Source: Chloroflexota bacterium (GTDB lineage Bacteria; Chloroflexota; UBA11872). From it: 64,000 nucleotides of DNA. Numbering within the stretch: position 1 is the stretch's first letter; each line of letters starts with the position of its first letter. A program made the translations under genes and the position numbers. Of the stretch, positions 39,518 through 47,510 are shown in pieces. Below the pieces are notes generated by a model, which was given only the letters and a program-made list of their open reading frames with translations, was not told where the DNA came from and made no database searches. The stretch lies in contig JAJDZD010000072.1 in the NCBI GenBank assembly GCA_022824865.1, forward strand, positions 196,848 through 260,847, in the 5' to 3' direction.

Positions 39518-40865
39518 GCGCGCCTACCGGCTCCACTGACGCGCGGTTGAAGACTTCAACGCCGTCCACAAATGTCTGATGTACCACGCCGTGCATCGGC
39601 ATCCCAGCCAGCGGCGTGTTCTTACCCTTCGACATCAGGAGGGAAGGTTCGACGACGAACTCCTCGTCGGGATCGAAGATGGTGATGTCGGCCGGTTGTC
39701 CGGGTTGGAGTGTTCCGCCTGACAGGTTGTAGCAGCGAGCGGGTTCGACGGTGAGGAAGCGCACGGCGTCGCCCAGATCCAGGAGGCCGTCGTGGACGAG
39801 GGTGAGTATGAGGGGCAGGGCAGTCTCGAGTCCCGTGAAGCCGACGGCGGCATGGGCGAACTCCACGTCCTTGTCGTGCAAGGCGTGCGGGGCGTGATCG
39901 GTCGCGATGCAGTCGATGGTGCCGTCGCGCAGCCCCGCGAGGAGCGCGTCGCAATCACGCTGCTCGCGGAGGGGAGGGGCGACCTTGGTATTGGCGTCGT
40001 AGGGCGCCAGCGCGGCGCTGACGGGCTCGGTTCGACCGGCAACCAGGGAATCGGTCAACGTCAGATGGTGCGGCGAAACTTCCGCGGTGACGTTGACGCC
40101 CCGGTCCTTGGCGCGACGGATGAAGTCGACGGATCCGCCCGAGGTGACGTGAATGCAGTGGTAGCGCCCGCCGGTGAGTTCGGCCAAGAGCAAGTCGCGC
40201 GCCAGCATGATTTCTTCGGCCTGGCGCGGGGTGCCCGGAAGGCCCAGGCGCATGGACGTGCGGCCCTCGTGCATCGAGGTGCCGGCAGTCAGCGCCAAAT
40301 CCTCGGCGTGGTTGCTGATGGGTCGACCGAGTTGCGCGGCGTACTCCAGGGCGTGACGCATGAGCTTGGAGCTGGACACCGGGATCCCGTCATCGGTGAA
40401 TCCGATGGCGCCGGCATCGCTCAAGTCGCCCATCTCCACTAGCTGCTTGCCGGCCTGGCCAATGCTCATTGCGGCGAGCACGTGGACGCGCACGACCGCA
40501 TCAGCGGCCGCCTGGTCCAGGACGTACTCGACCACACTGCGCGAATCGATGACCGGATTGGTGTTGGGCATGGCGCAGACGGTGGTGAAACCGCCCGCGG
40601 CCGCGGCGCGGGTTCCGCTGGCCAGGTCTTCCTTGTATTCGAAGCCGGGCACGCGGAGGTGGGCGTGGATGTCCACGAAGCCCGGCGTGACGACGAGGCC
40701 GCGAGCGTCGACAACCATGGGATCGCCCAGGGGTAGCTGACCGTCGGGTGGGTCGATGGCAGCCACGAGACCATCTTCGATTACCACGTCGGCAACGCGA
40801 TCGATTCGCTGGGATGGATCGAGTACACGCCCGCCGCGGATGACGAGCGGCCCGTTAGCGGCCAC
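39507..40865 (-). CDS. pyrC: Dihydroorotase
   Basis: 452-aa amidohydrolase cyclising carbamoyl-aspartate to dihydroorotate. Metal ligands are seen in VDIHAHLRVPG (Asp-x-His-x-His), EVSPHHL and CIATDHAPH. ARG/ACC-like PGFEYKEDLASGT and CAMPNTNPV are standard for the type I enzyme. I chose GTG 40865, since homologous sequence (VIRGGRVLDP) starts six residues later; this makes an 11-bp overlap with the MBL-like gene upstream. Confidence 0.94.
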   Translation of the reverse strand: MAANGPLVIRGGRVLDPSQRIDRVADVVIEDGLVAAIDPPDGQLPLGDPMVVDARGLVVTPGFVDIHAHLRVPGFEYKEDLASGTRAAAAGGFTTVCAMPNTNPVIDSRSVVEYVLDQAAADAVVRVHVLAAMSIGQAGKQLVEMGDLSDAGAIGFTDDGIPVSSSKLMRHALEYAAQLGRPISNHAEDLALTAGTSMHEGRTSMRLGLPGTPRQAEEIMLARDLLLAELTGGRYHCIHVTSGGSVDFIRRAKDRGVNVTAEVSPHHLTLTDSLVAGRTEPVSAALAPYDANTKVAPPLREQRDCDALLAGLRDGTIDCIATDHAPHALHDKDVEFAHAAVGFTGLETALPLILTLVHDGLLDLGDAVRFLTVEPARCYNLSGGTLQPGQPADITIFDPDEEFVVEPSLLMSKGKNTPLAGMPMHGVVHQTFVDGVEVFNRASVEPVGARAG

Positions 40866-41472
40866 CGGCGTGCTCCAGATAGGTGGCCAGGGCGACCTTG
40901 GCCTGATCAAGGATCGGCTCGCCGTGGCCGACGGCGATGCTGGTGAAGTCCAGGTCGAGAAGCTGCTGAAGCGGCGCCGGCGGACGCATGCGCGGATGGG
41001 CGCCTAGCTCACCCTCGCCGTGCGTCCAGTAGCTGGTAGTTCCCAATGCGTCGCCGACGAAGAGCACACCGCGGTTTTCGGGCGTGAAGAGTGCGTGCTC
41101 GCCGGCGCTGATACCGCCGAGGCCTATCGCCTGAAGGCCGCCAGGCAGATTGCTATCGGCCGAATAGACATGGTCGGGGGTCAGTGTTTCCAGATCGTCA
41201 ACGTCGCCGCTGGGCGCCCAGACGGGGGCATCGAACCGATGCCGCCAGATCGCAGCGGCCCGCTCGTGGAAATGGTTGGTAAGGATCACGTGGCGAACGC
41301 GGGACAGGACGCCCTGAAGAGCCGTCGGTGAAAGGTCCTGCGGATCGATGGCAATCACCCCGTCGTCGGTGTCGACGAGATATGACTCCAGCGGGTACCG
41401 GTGCCAGGCCACGGTCCACTGGTAGACCCCGGGCAGAATCTCGCGCGGCGGTGCGGCGGAATAGGGACTCAT
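40855..41472 (-). CDS. MBL-fold protein with degenerate metal site, inside the pyr operon
   Basis: 205-aa metallo-beta-lactamase-fold protein. The fold is recognisable (GVYQWTVAWHRYPLESYLVDTDDGVIAIDP; VLFVGDAL; AVGHGEP). The canonical HxHxDH motif reads HFHERA (in TNHFHERAA), so the Asp and third His are gone. The His expected in the PGHTPG position is replaced (GGISAGEH). Two-metal hydrolase activity is therefore unlikely. It sits exactly between pyrB (TGATG overlap) and pyrC (11-bp overlap), so it must be co-expressed with pyrimidine enzymes. A ligand-binding or scaffolding role is conceivable. Confidence 0.8.
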   Translation of the reverse strand: MSPYSAAPPREILPGVYQWTVAWHRYPLESYLVDTDDGVIAIDPQDLSPTALQGVLSRVRHVILTNHFHERAAAIWRHRFDAPVWAPSGDVDDLETLTPDHVYSADSNLPGGLQAIGLGGISAGEHALFTPENRGVLFVGDALGTTSYWTHGEGELGAHPRMRPPAPLQQLLDLDFTSIAVGHGEPILDQAKVALATYLEHAGGR

Positions 41473-42410
41473 CAGTGTGTTCCTGTCAGCAAGAGGTAGA
41501 GGATGGCCATGCGTACGGCCACTCCGTTCGTCACTTGTTCGGTGATCACCGACTGCTCGCCGTAGGCGACGTCGGACGAGATTTCGATGCCCTGGTTCAT
41601 GGGGCCCGGGTGCATGAGCAATACCTGACGGTCGGCGCGACGAAGGCGGGCGGGCGTAATGCCCCAGCGCCGCGCGTATTCGCGGAGATCGGGCAGCAGG
41701 CCGCCGGCCATGCGCTCCTTTTGAATGCGAAGAGCCATCACGACGTCGGCGCCGTCAATGGCGCGGTCAAGGTCGTATTCCACCCGAACCATGCCATCGC
41801 CGTTCAGCAGGTCACCGAAGTCGGGCGGTAGCACGGTGGGCGGGCCGCTGAGATAGACGTGCGCGCCCATGCGGGCGAAGGCCCAGATGTCGGAGCGGGC
41901 GACCCGGCTGTGCAGCATGTCGCCCACAATGACCATCTTCAGCCCTTCCAGGTCACCGGCGTGTTCACGGACCGTGAACAGGTCGAGGAGGGCCTGGCTT
42001 GGATGACCGCGCAGGCCGTCCCCGGCGTTTACGACCCCGCAGTCCAGATGGCGCGCAGCCAGGTCGGGCACGCCCGCGCAGGCATGGCGAATGATGACCA
42101 TGTCGGCGCCGAGCGCCTGGATGGTGTGGAACGTGTCGACCAGGGACTCGCCTTTCTCGACGCTGCTGCCCGAGGAGGCGACATTGACGACATCCGCGCT
42201 CAATGACTTGCCGGCCAGTTCGAACGAGACGCGTGTGCGGGTGCTGGGCTCGAAGAACATGTTGACGATCGACTTGCCGCGCAGGGTCGGCACCCGCCGG
42301 ATCGGGCGTTCGAGCACCTGACGCATAGACACCGCAGTGTCGAGGACCGTGTCGAATTCATCGCGGGAGAAGTCGGCGACGTCGATCAGGTGCCTACGAT
42401 GCAGCGGCAT
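41472..42410 (-). CDS. pyrB: Aspartate carbamoyltransferase catalytic chain
   Basis: 312-aa enzyme condensing carbamoyl phosphate with aspartate. It contains the carbamoyl-phosphate site [13 protein letters not shown], the mobile-loop [18 protein letters not shown]-type segment ([13 protein letters not shown]) and C-terminal [15 protein letters not shown] 42410 has a GGAGG box six bases upstream and overlaps the end of pyrR by 17 bp; a longer in-frame reading lies within pyrR. No pyrI regulatory subunit is present, consistent with control by PyrR. Confidence 0.95.
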   Translation of the reverse strand: MPLHRRHLIDVADFSRDEFDTVLDTAVSMRQVLERPIRRVPTLRGKSIVNMFFEPSTRTRVSFELAGKSLSADVVNVASSGSSVEKGESLVDTFHTIQALGADMVIIRHACAGVPDLAARHLDCGVVNAGDGLRGHPSQALLDLFTVREHAGDLEGLKMVIVGDMLHSRVARSDIWAFARMGAHVYLSGPPTVLPPDFGDLLNGDGMVRVEYDLDRAIDGADVVMALRIQKERMAGGLLPDLREYARRWGITPARLRRADRQVLLMHPGPMNQGIEISSDVAYGEQSVITEQVTNGVAVRMAILYLLLTGTH

Positions 42411-42978
42411 TGGCGACCTCCGGATTGGCGACGATGCGTACGGCGTCTTCGCCGTCCAGTTCCTCCAAGCGCACTTCCACGTTCTCGTAGAGCGCGGTGG
42501 GGATGTTCTTTCCCGCGTAGTCGGCGCGAATGGGCAGTTCCCGGTGCCCTCGGTCCACGACAACGGCCAGCTGGATCGTGCCAGGTCGCCCAAAGTCGGT
42601 CAGGGCGTCCAGGGCGGCACGGGTGGACCGTCCTGTGTGAAGTACATCGTCAACGAGCACGACGTCGCGGCCGGTGACATCGACCGGAATGTCGGTTGGG
42701 TGCATGGGCGCCGTGGTGGCCCGACTGACGAGATCGTCGCGGTATAGCGAGATGTCGACCGCGCCGGTGGGCACCTGTATGTCCTCGAAGGAGGCAACGG
42801 ATTCGGCCAGGCGACGCGCGAGGATGGGACCGGGCCGGGGCACGCCAACGAACACCAGGTTGGTCGCGCCGCGATTACGTTCGACGATCTCGTGCGCGAT
42901 GCGAGTCAGGGTTCGGCGCAAATCGTCAGCCGACATGACCAAGCGGCCGCCGCCGTTCACCGCCACGTTGCCTCCCAT
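42394..42978 (-). CDS. pyrR: Bifunctional pyr operon regulator / uracil phosphoribosyltransferase
   Basis: PyrR binds UMP and the leader RNA of the pyr operon, promoting termination; it may also make UMP from uracil and PRPP. The PRPP loop [18 protein letters not shown] and the N-terminal [15 protein letters not shown] are diagnostic. The start is uncertain: a GGGAGG box overlaps ATG 42978, so GTG 42966 or GTG 42960 (4 or 10 bases after the box) are more likely. First gene of the operon, behind the attenuator at 42991-43080. Confidence 0.94.
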   Translation of the reverse strand: MGGNVAVNGGGRLVMSADDLRRTLTRIAHEIVERNRGATNLVFVGVPRPGPILARRLAESVASFEDIQVPTGAVDISLYRDDLVSRATTAPMHPTDIPVDVTGRDVVLVDDVLHTGRSTRAALDALTDFGRPGTIQLAVVVDRGHRELPIRADYAGKNIPTALYENVEVRLEELDGEDAVRIVANPEVANAAAS

Positions 42979-42990
42979 GGCGCGCCGGGC

Positions 42991-43016
42991 AAAAAGAAAG
43001 GGCCCGAAAGGCCCCT
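42991..43016 (-). terminator. Intrinsic terminator in the pyr leader
   Basis: On the minus strand AGGGGCC-TTTCG-GGCCCTT forms a GC-rich stem, followed by TTTCTTTTT. It ends about 13 bases before the pyrR coding region. With the PyrR-binding loop upstream it forms the attenuator: UMP-loaded PyrR should favour this terminator. Confidence 0.88.
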
Positions 43017-43048
43017 AATCCGCCAGACACGGCACGCCGCGAGAAGCA

Positions 43049-43080
43049 GCCTTTCCGCCTCGCCGGACTGGATTAAAGGC
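43049..43080 (-). promoter_or_regulatory. PyrR-binding loop (pyr attenuator anti-antiterminator)
   Basis: The minus-strand RNA contains AGUCCGGCGAGGC (43069-43057), matching the established PyrR recognition consensus ARUCCNGNGAGGY. It is framed by a GCCUUU/AAAGGC lower stem, a purine-containing AAU internal bulge and a CC/GG upper stem, as in Bacillus pyr leaders. It lies 33 bases before the terminator. Confidence 0.88.
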
Positions 43081-43087
43081 TGGCTCG

Positions 43088-43093
43088 ATTATA
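43088..43093 (-). promoter_or_regulatory. -10 box TATAAT of the pyr operon
   Basis: A perfect TATAAT on the minus strand, 8 bases upstream of the PyrR-binding stem, so transcription should start at or just before that stem. A -35 hexamer is not obvious. It is the best promoter match seen in the window. Confidence 0.75.
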
Positions 43094-43150
43094 GCGAATG
43101 GCTGACGTGTGGGCGTGCTGTGGACGACTCTACGGAACGGCGAGAGCGGC

Positions 43151-43621
43151 CTAAAGACCTTCGTCGAGAGCGGCGAGCACCTCGTTAACGTGTTCCCCGG
43201 CATCCACGTCACGGAAGATGCGGCGGACGACGCCGGTGCGGTCCACCAGGACGGTGCTGCGGCGGAAGCGCTCGCGCGAAAAGGGGCCAAAGCCCTGCCG
43301 CACACGAACTCCGTAGTCCGCGGCCACCGTTCCGTCGTCGCTCAGGATCTCAAAGGCCAGCGCGTTTGCCGACTGAAAGGTCTTGAGGTCGTCCAGTTTA
43401 GCCTTGGCGATCCCAATAACCGTGGCCCGCACCGACCGAAAGATGTCACTCGCATCGCGAAACGACGTTGCAATCTCGGTGTCAGTACCACCTGAAGCGT
43501 TGTCGAGGAATAGGAGCACCAGGTTGGCGCGTCCGCGCCGAGCCAGTAGCGAGAACGGCTCGTCTTCCGTGGACGCGAGCTGGAAATCAGGCGCTTGTAC
43601 GCCCTCGGACACCGTGGCCAT
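43151..43621 (-). CDS. Peroxiredoxin-like (AhpC/TSA fold) protein lacking the peroxidatic cysteine
   Basis: 156-aa thioredoxin-fold protein of the AhpC/TSA-redoxin family: GVQAPDFQLASTEDEPFSL, LVLLFLDNASGGTDTEIATSFRD, then FEILSDDGTVAADYGV and STVLVDRTGVVRRIF. In real peroxiredoxins the segment after LLFL carries the catalytic Cys (TPGCTTE-type); here it reads SGGTDTE, and the whole protein has no Cys. It cannot be a thiol peroxidase. ATG 43621 has GGAGA eight bases upstream. It lies between purA and the pyr promoter on the same strand. Confidence 0.8.
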   Translation of the reverse strand: MATVSEGVQAPDFQLASTEDEPFSLLARRGRANLVLLFLDNASGGTDTEIATSFRDASDIFRSVRATVIGIAKAKLDDLKTFQSANALAFEILSDDGTVAADYGVRVRQGFGPFSRERFRRSTVLVDRTGVVRRIFRDVDAGEHVNEVLAALDEGL

Positions 43622-43681
43622 AGGTTCGTCTCCGGCGGGGCGAGATCCTTGCTGCCAGCGTACCGAACGCGGCTGACAGGC

Positions 43682-44977
43682 CTACACCGGCGCGAACGGG
43701 TCCTGCAGGATGATTGCGGCGTCGCGGTGGCGACCGGTGCCGATCAGTCCGAGCGGAATGCCGGTGATTTGGCTGATGGACTCGACATAGCTGCGGGCAT
43801 TCGGCGGCAAGTCGTCGAGATCGTTGATCCCTTCGGTCTGGGTCATCCAGCCTGGGAACTCCTCGTAGATCGGGCGGGCACGATCGAATCTGCGCGTATC
43901 GGGCGCCAATTCCGTGCGTTGCCCGTCAAGTTCGTAGGCGACGGCGACCCTGATGCGCTCGAGACCATCCAGGGCGTCGACCTTGGTCAGGGCCAGCCGG
44001 TCGATGCCGCTGAGGGCGGCGGCGGTGCGCACGGCCACCGCGTCGAACCAGCCACAGCGTCGGGGCCGGCCGGTCGATGCGCCGTACTCGCCGCCGGCGA
44101 CTTCCCGCAGATGGGTGCTCGTCTCATCGAATAGCTCAGTTGGAAACGGTCCTTCGCCCACCGAAGATGAGAAAGCCTTGGCCACGCCCCAGACCTGATC
44201 GAGTTCGCGCGGCGGAATGCCGGCACCCACGCAGGCGCCGCCGGCCGATGGACTGGACGAGGTGACGTAGGGGTAGTGGCCCCAGTCAAGGTCGCGCATG
44301 ACGCCAAGCTGGCCTTCGAGCAGGATGCGTCGGTCTTCGGCCAGTGCGGCGCATACGATTGGCAGCGTGTCTACGATTAGTGGCGCGAGCGTCTCGCCCC
44401 ACTCGAGGGCCTGATCGATCAGCGCCTGGGGATCCTGCGGCGCCACGCCGTAGCCGTTTTCCAATAGCCGGTTCTTGGGTTCCAGGATCGCCGGCAGCCA
44501 CTCCTGCAGGAAGTCGGCGTCGAGCAGGTCGCCCATCCGCACACCCGATCGGGCCGCCTTGTCGGCATAGGCCGGGCCGATGCCGCGGAGCGTCGTGCCC
44601 TGGGCCAGGTCGCCGCGCTGGGCTTCCTCAGCGGCGTCAAGCGCCACGTGGTACGGCATCACGGCGTGCGCACGCTCGGCGATCCAGAAGTTGTCAAACG
44701 AGAGGCTGGCTCGAGTCTCGAGCTCTTCCAGTTCCTCCAGCAGGGCCGCCGGGTTGATGACGGTGCCGGGTCCAAGGATGTTCGTGACCTCAGGATTGAA
44801 GATCCCGGACGGTGCCAGGTGAAGCGCAAACGTGCCTTGATCGTTGATGACGGTATGGCCGGCGTTGTTTCCGCCTTGAAACCGGATGACCATCTCCGCG
44901 TTTTGGGCGAAGCGATCTACAACCTTGCCTTTGCCTTCGTCGCCCCACTGGGCGCCAAGGATGGCCACGGTGCTCAT
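43682..44977 (-). CDS. purA: Adenylosuccinate synthetase
   Basis: 431-aa GTP-dependent enzyme of AMP synthesis. It begins with the P-loop GAQWGDEGKGKVVD and its catalytic Asp, then GGNNAGHTV; later come TTLRGIGPAYADK and the C-terminal GTGRHRDAAI. ATG 44977 is preferred over GTG 44986, because GGAAGG lies eight bases before it. Full length. Follows pyrG by 70 bp on the same strand. Confidence 0.95.
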   Translation of the reverse strand: MSTVAILGAQWGDEGKGKVVDRFAQNAEMVIRFQGGNNAGHTVINDQGTFALHLAPSGIFNPEVTNILGPGTVINPAALLEELEELETRASLSFDNFWIAERAHAVMPYHVALDAAEEAQRGDLAQGTTLRGIGPAYADKAARSGVRMGDLLDADFLQEWLPAILEPKNRLLENGYGVAPQDPQALIDQALEWGETLAPLIVDTLPIVCAALAEDRRILLEGQLGVMRDLDWGHYPYVTSSSPSAGGACVGAGIPPRELDQVWGVAKAFSSSVGEGPFPTELFDETSTHLREVAGGEYGASTGRPRRCGWFDAVAVRTAAALSGIDRLALTKVDALDGLERIRVAVAYELDGQRTELAPDTRRFDRARPIYEEFPGWMTQTEGINDLDDLPPNARSYVESISQITGIPLGLIGTGRHRDAAIILQDPFAPV

Positions 44978-45047
44978 GGAAGCCACCTTCCAGGGGGCGT
45001 GACGGTGTGGGAACGCATAAGTCTCCGCAATTCTGGGATAGGGGTCG

Positions 45048-46712
45048 TTAGGTGACGGTCTCGGATCTGGATTCCAGCAGTGAAACCGGCTGACGACCCT
45101 CCGTGTGACGGATTGCCGCCCGAAGTAAGCCCGTAAAGAGTGGATGTGGACGGTTGGGTCGCGAGGCGAACTCCGGGTGGAACTGGGAGCCGACGAACCA
45201 GGGATGACCCTCGAACTCGATTATCTCGACCAGTTTGCTATCCGGTGAGAGTCCGCTGAAGGTCATGCCTTCGGCGCGAAGCAACCGGCGGTACTTGTTG
45301 TTGAACTCCATGCGGTGGCGGTGACGCTCCCTGATTGAGGGCTGCCCGTAGGCAGCGCGGACCAGCGTGCCCTCGACGAGTTCGCACGGCCAGAGGCCGA
45401 GTCGCATAGATCCGCCCATATCGGCCACATCGTAGTACTCCGGCATGGGATGGATTACCGGATGACGAGTGTCGGGGTTGAACTCAATGCTGTCGCAGTC
45501 GTCCGTACCGAGAACCTTGCGGGCGAACTCAATCACGGCAATCTGCATGCCCAGGCAGAGACCAAGATATGGGACCTTGTTGACTCGGGCGTAATGGGCG
45601 GCCTGAATCTTGCCTTCGATGCCGCGAGGCCCGAATCCGCCGGGCACGATAACCGCCGCCACGCCGTCCAGCAGGTCGGCCGGGTCGCGGTCTTCGAGGT
45701 CCTCTGAGTCGACCCAGCGAATCACGGGATCGATGCCCAGCGCTATGCCCGAGTGGCGAACGGCCTCGATCACGCTGAGGTAGGAGTCCGCCAGCGAGAC
45801 GTACTTGCCGACGATGGCCACTTCGAGTTGCGGACGGGGCTTGCGCAGCGCAGCGACGATGCCTCGCCACTCGTCGAGATCCGGCTTGGCGTCCGGTAGC
45901 TGCAGGCTCTCGGCGATAAAGTTGCCCAGGCCGGCGGCCTCGAGAGCCAGCGGCACTTCGTAGATGGTGTCCACGTCGATATTGGAAATCACAGCACGCG
46001 CATCGATGTCGGCGAACAGCGCGATCTTCTCGCGAAGTTCGAGGTTGAGCGGGGCGTCGGATCGACAGATCACCACGTCGGGGTGAATGCCGAGGCCCCG
46101 AAGCTGCGTCACGCTGTGCTGGGTCGGCTTGGTTTTCAGTTCGCCGGTGGCGCCAATGCGCGGGACAAGTGTCACATGCACGTACAGCACGTTTTCATCG
46201 CCCACCTCGCGGCGCATCTGGCGGAGCGCCTCGACAAACGGGATATTCTCGATATCACCCACGGTTCCGCCGACTTCGACGATCACGACGTCGGCATCGT
46301 GCGTCTTGCCCACATCGTGAATGCGCGCCTTAATCTCGTCAGTGATGTGGGGAATGACCTGAATGGTTCCACCGAGAAAGTCGCCGCGCCGCTCGCGGCT
46401 GATGACCCTGTCGTAGACGCCGCCCGTGGTGAGATTGCTCACCGCACGGAGGTTCTCGTCGATAAACCGTTCGTAGTGCCCGAGGTCCAAGTCGGTTTCG
46501 GCCCCGTCCACTGTGACGAAGACTTCACCGTGCTGGAGCGGGCTCATGGTGCCGGGATCCACGTTGATGTACGGGTCCAGCTTCATCACCGAGACCTTGA
46601 GAGCGCGGCTCTTGAGCAGCCGTCCAATGCTGGCAACGCTGACACCCTTGCCAACGCCGCTGAGCACGCCGCCGGTGACGAAGATGAATTTCCGCGGCAA
46701 GTCTCGACTCAT
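45048..46712 (-). CDS. pyrG: CTP synthase
   Basis: 554-aa enzyme aminating UTP to CTP with glutamine. The N-terminal synthase domain has FVTGGVLSGVGKGVSVAS and MKLDPYINVDPGTMSP; the C-terminal GATase has the nucleophile motif GLCLGMQ and FHPEFASRP. One conserved position reads Val where Leu is usual (GVGKG), with no obvious consequence. Preceded on the same strand by an MBL-fold gene, 55 bp away. Confidence 0.96.
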   Translation of the reverse strand: MSRDLPRKFIFVTGGVLSGVGKGVSVASIGRLLKSRALKVSVMKLDPYINVDPGTMSPLQHGEVFVTVDGAETDLDLGHYERFIDENLRAVSNLTTGGVYDRVISRERRGDFLGGTIQVIPHITDEIKARIHDVGKTHDADVVIVEVGGTVGDIENIPFVEALRQMRREVGDENVLYVHVTLVPRIGATGELKTKPTQHSVTQLRGLGIHPDVVICRSDAPLNLELREKIALFADIDARAVISNIDVDTIYEVPLALEAAGLGNFIAESLQLPDAKPDLDEWRGIVAALRKPRPQLEVAIVGKYVSLADSYLSVIEAVRHSGIALGIDPVIRWVDSEDLEDRDPADLLDGVAAVIVPGGFGPRGIEGKIQAAHYARVNKVPYLGLCLGMQIAVIEFARKVLGTDDCDSIEFNPDTRHPVIHPMPEYYDVADMGGSMRLGLWPCELVEGTLVRAAYGQPSIRERHRHRMEFNNKYRRLLRAEGMTFSGLSPDSKLVEIIEFEGHPWFVGSQFHPEFASRPNRPHPLFTGLLRAAIRHTEGRQPVSLLESRSETVT

Positions 46713-46767
46713 GCGATGCCCGTGCGGGCAGGCAGATGGTTTGCGCCGATTTCGCCGCGTGTGGCCA

Positions 46768-47391
46768 TCAAGCGGCGCGTGGGGCCAGCACGCGCGTCGC
46801 TACCGGCTCGGGGAGGTTTGACGTGGAAACGCTGATGGACGTCTCGGGCGTGGGCTCGGCTTCACTGAGGGCCCTGGCGGCATCCATCCAGGAGACCCGG
46901 CCGTTCTCGGACCTACCGTACGGGATCACGAGGTTGGGTTCGATCCGGTTGACGAGTTTGACCACGCGCTCAACGCCGTCATCGGCATTCACAACCAACA
47001 CCTGCGCGGTACCCAACTCCTCAAGCATCGCGGGGGTCATGTCGGATTCGAGGCTGGCAATCAAAGCTACCGTTACCCGGTCGATGTCAAGCGCAAAGAC
47101 GGTGCGGACGGAGCCGGTGTCGGGCGTCGCGGAACCTGCTATGCCGTGGAGATACACGCCGGAAACGTCATATTCACCCGGGCCAGCGGCAACATACGTG
47201 TCGCGACCAGCGTGGTTCGGAACGACCAGGCGTTCGACGCCGGGCGGCAATTCAGGGTCCGTGATAGCAACCAGATCGGCCTTCGGAAAGGTGGATCTAC
47301 GGGTTTGGCCGGAGGTTTGCGGGTCGGTGACGAGCGCGCCGTCGCGTCCGCGGAATCGAAAGCAACTGCCCCCGATCCACGTGATTTCCAT
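46768..47391 (-). CDS. MBL-fold protein without metal ligands (degenerate UPF0173-like)
   Basis: 207 aa. MEITWIGGSCFRFRGRDGALVTDP is the typical opening of the beta-lactamase_B_3 group, and GPGEYDVSGVYLHGI and LEELGTAQVLVV keep the fold. The HxHxDH box that should follow VAIT is replaced by DPELPPG, and the last His of the group (IPMHY-type) is replaced in VIPYGRS. A hydrolase function is unlikely. ATG 47391 is chosen because homology starts there. It heads the minus-strand run pyrG-purA-Prx. Confidence 0.75.
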   Translation of the reverse strand: MEITWIGGSCFRFRGRDGALVTDPQTSGQTRRSTFPKADLVAITDPELPPGVERLVVPNHAGRDTYVAAGPGEYDVSGVYLHGIAGSATPDTGSVRTVFALDIDRVTVALIASLESDMTPAMLEELGTAQVLVVNADDGVERVVKLVNRIEPNLVIPYGRSENGRVSWMDAARALSEAEPTPETSISVSTSNLPEPVATRVLAPRAA

Positions 47392-47473
47392 GCGCTGCGC
47401 AGGCTCCAACGCCTGTCGGACTCCGCAGCGTAGCACGGTGCCAGGTCGGCGGCTGCCGGGCGATCCCCCGCGC

Positions 47474-47503
47474 TAGAATGAGCGGCCCCCGTGCTGAGGG
47501 GCC
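47474..47503 (+). promoter_or_regulatory. Putative -10 box and 5' leader hairpin of the glycan export operon
   Basis: TAGAAT (47474-47479, five of six consensus bases) is followed by a GGCCCC/GGGGCC hairpin (47484-47503) ending 7 bases before the Wzm ATG. Transcription from this box would place the hairpin at the very 5' end of the mRNA, where it could stabilise the message or mask the ribosome site; no clear Shine-Dalgarno is visible. Confidence 0.4.
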
Positions 47504-47510
47504 TTTATCT

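Noticed and set aside
38324-39550. 408-codon frame antisense to carA
   Set aside because: Shadow of carA, which has all glutaminase motifs and operon overlaps.
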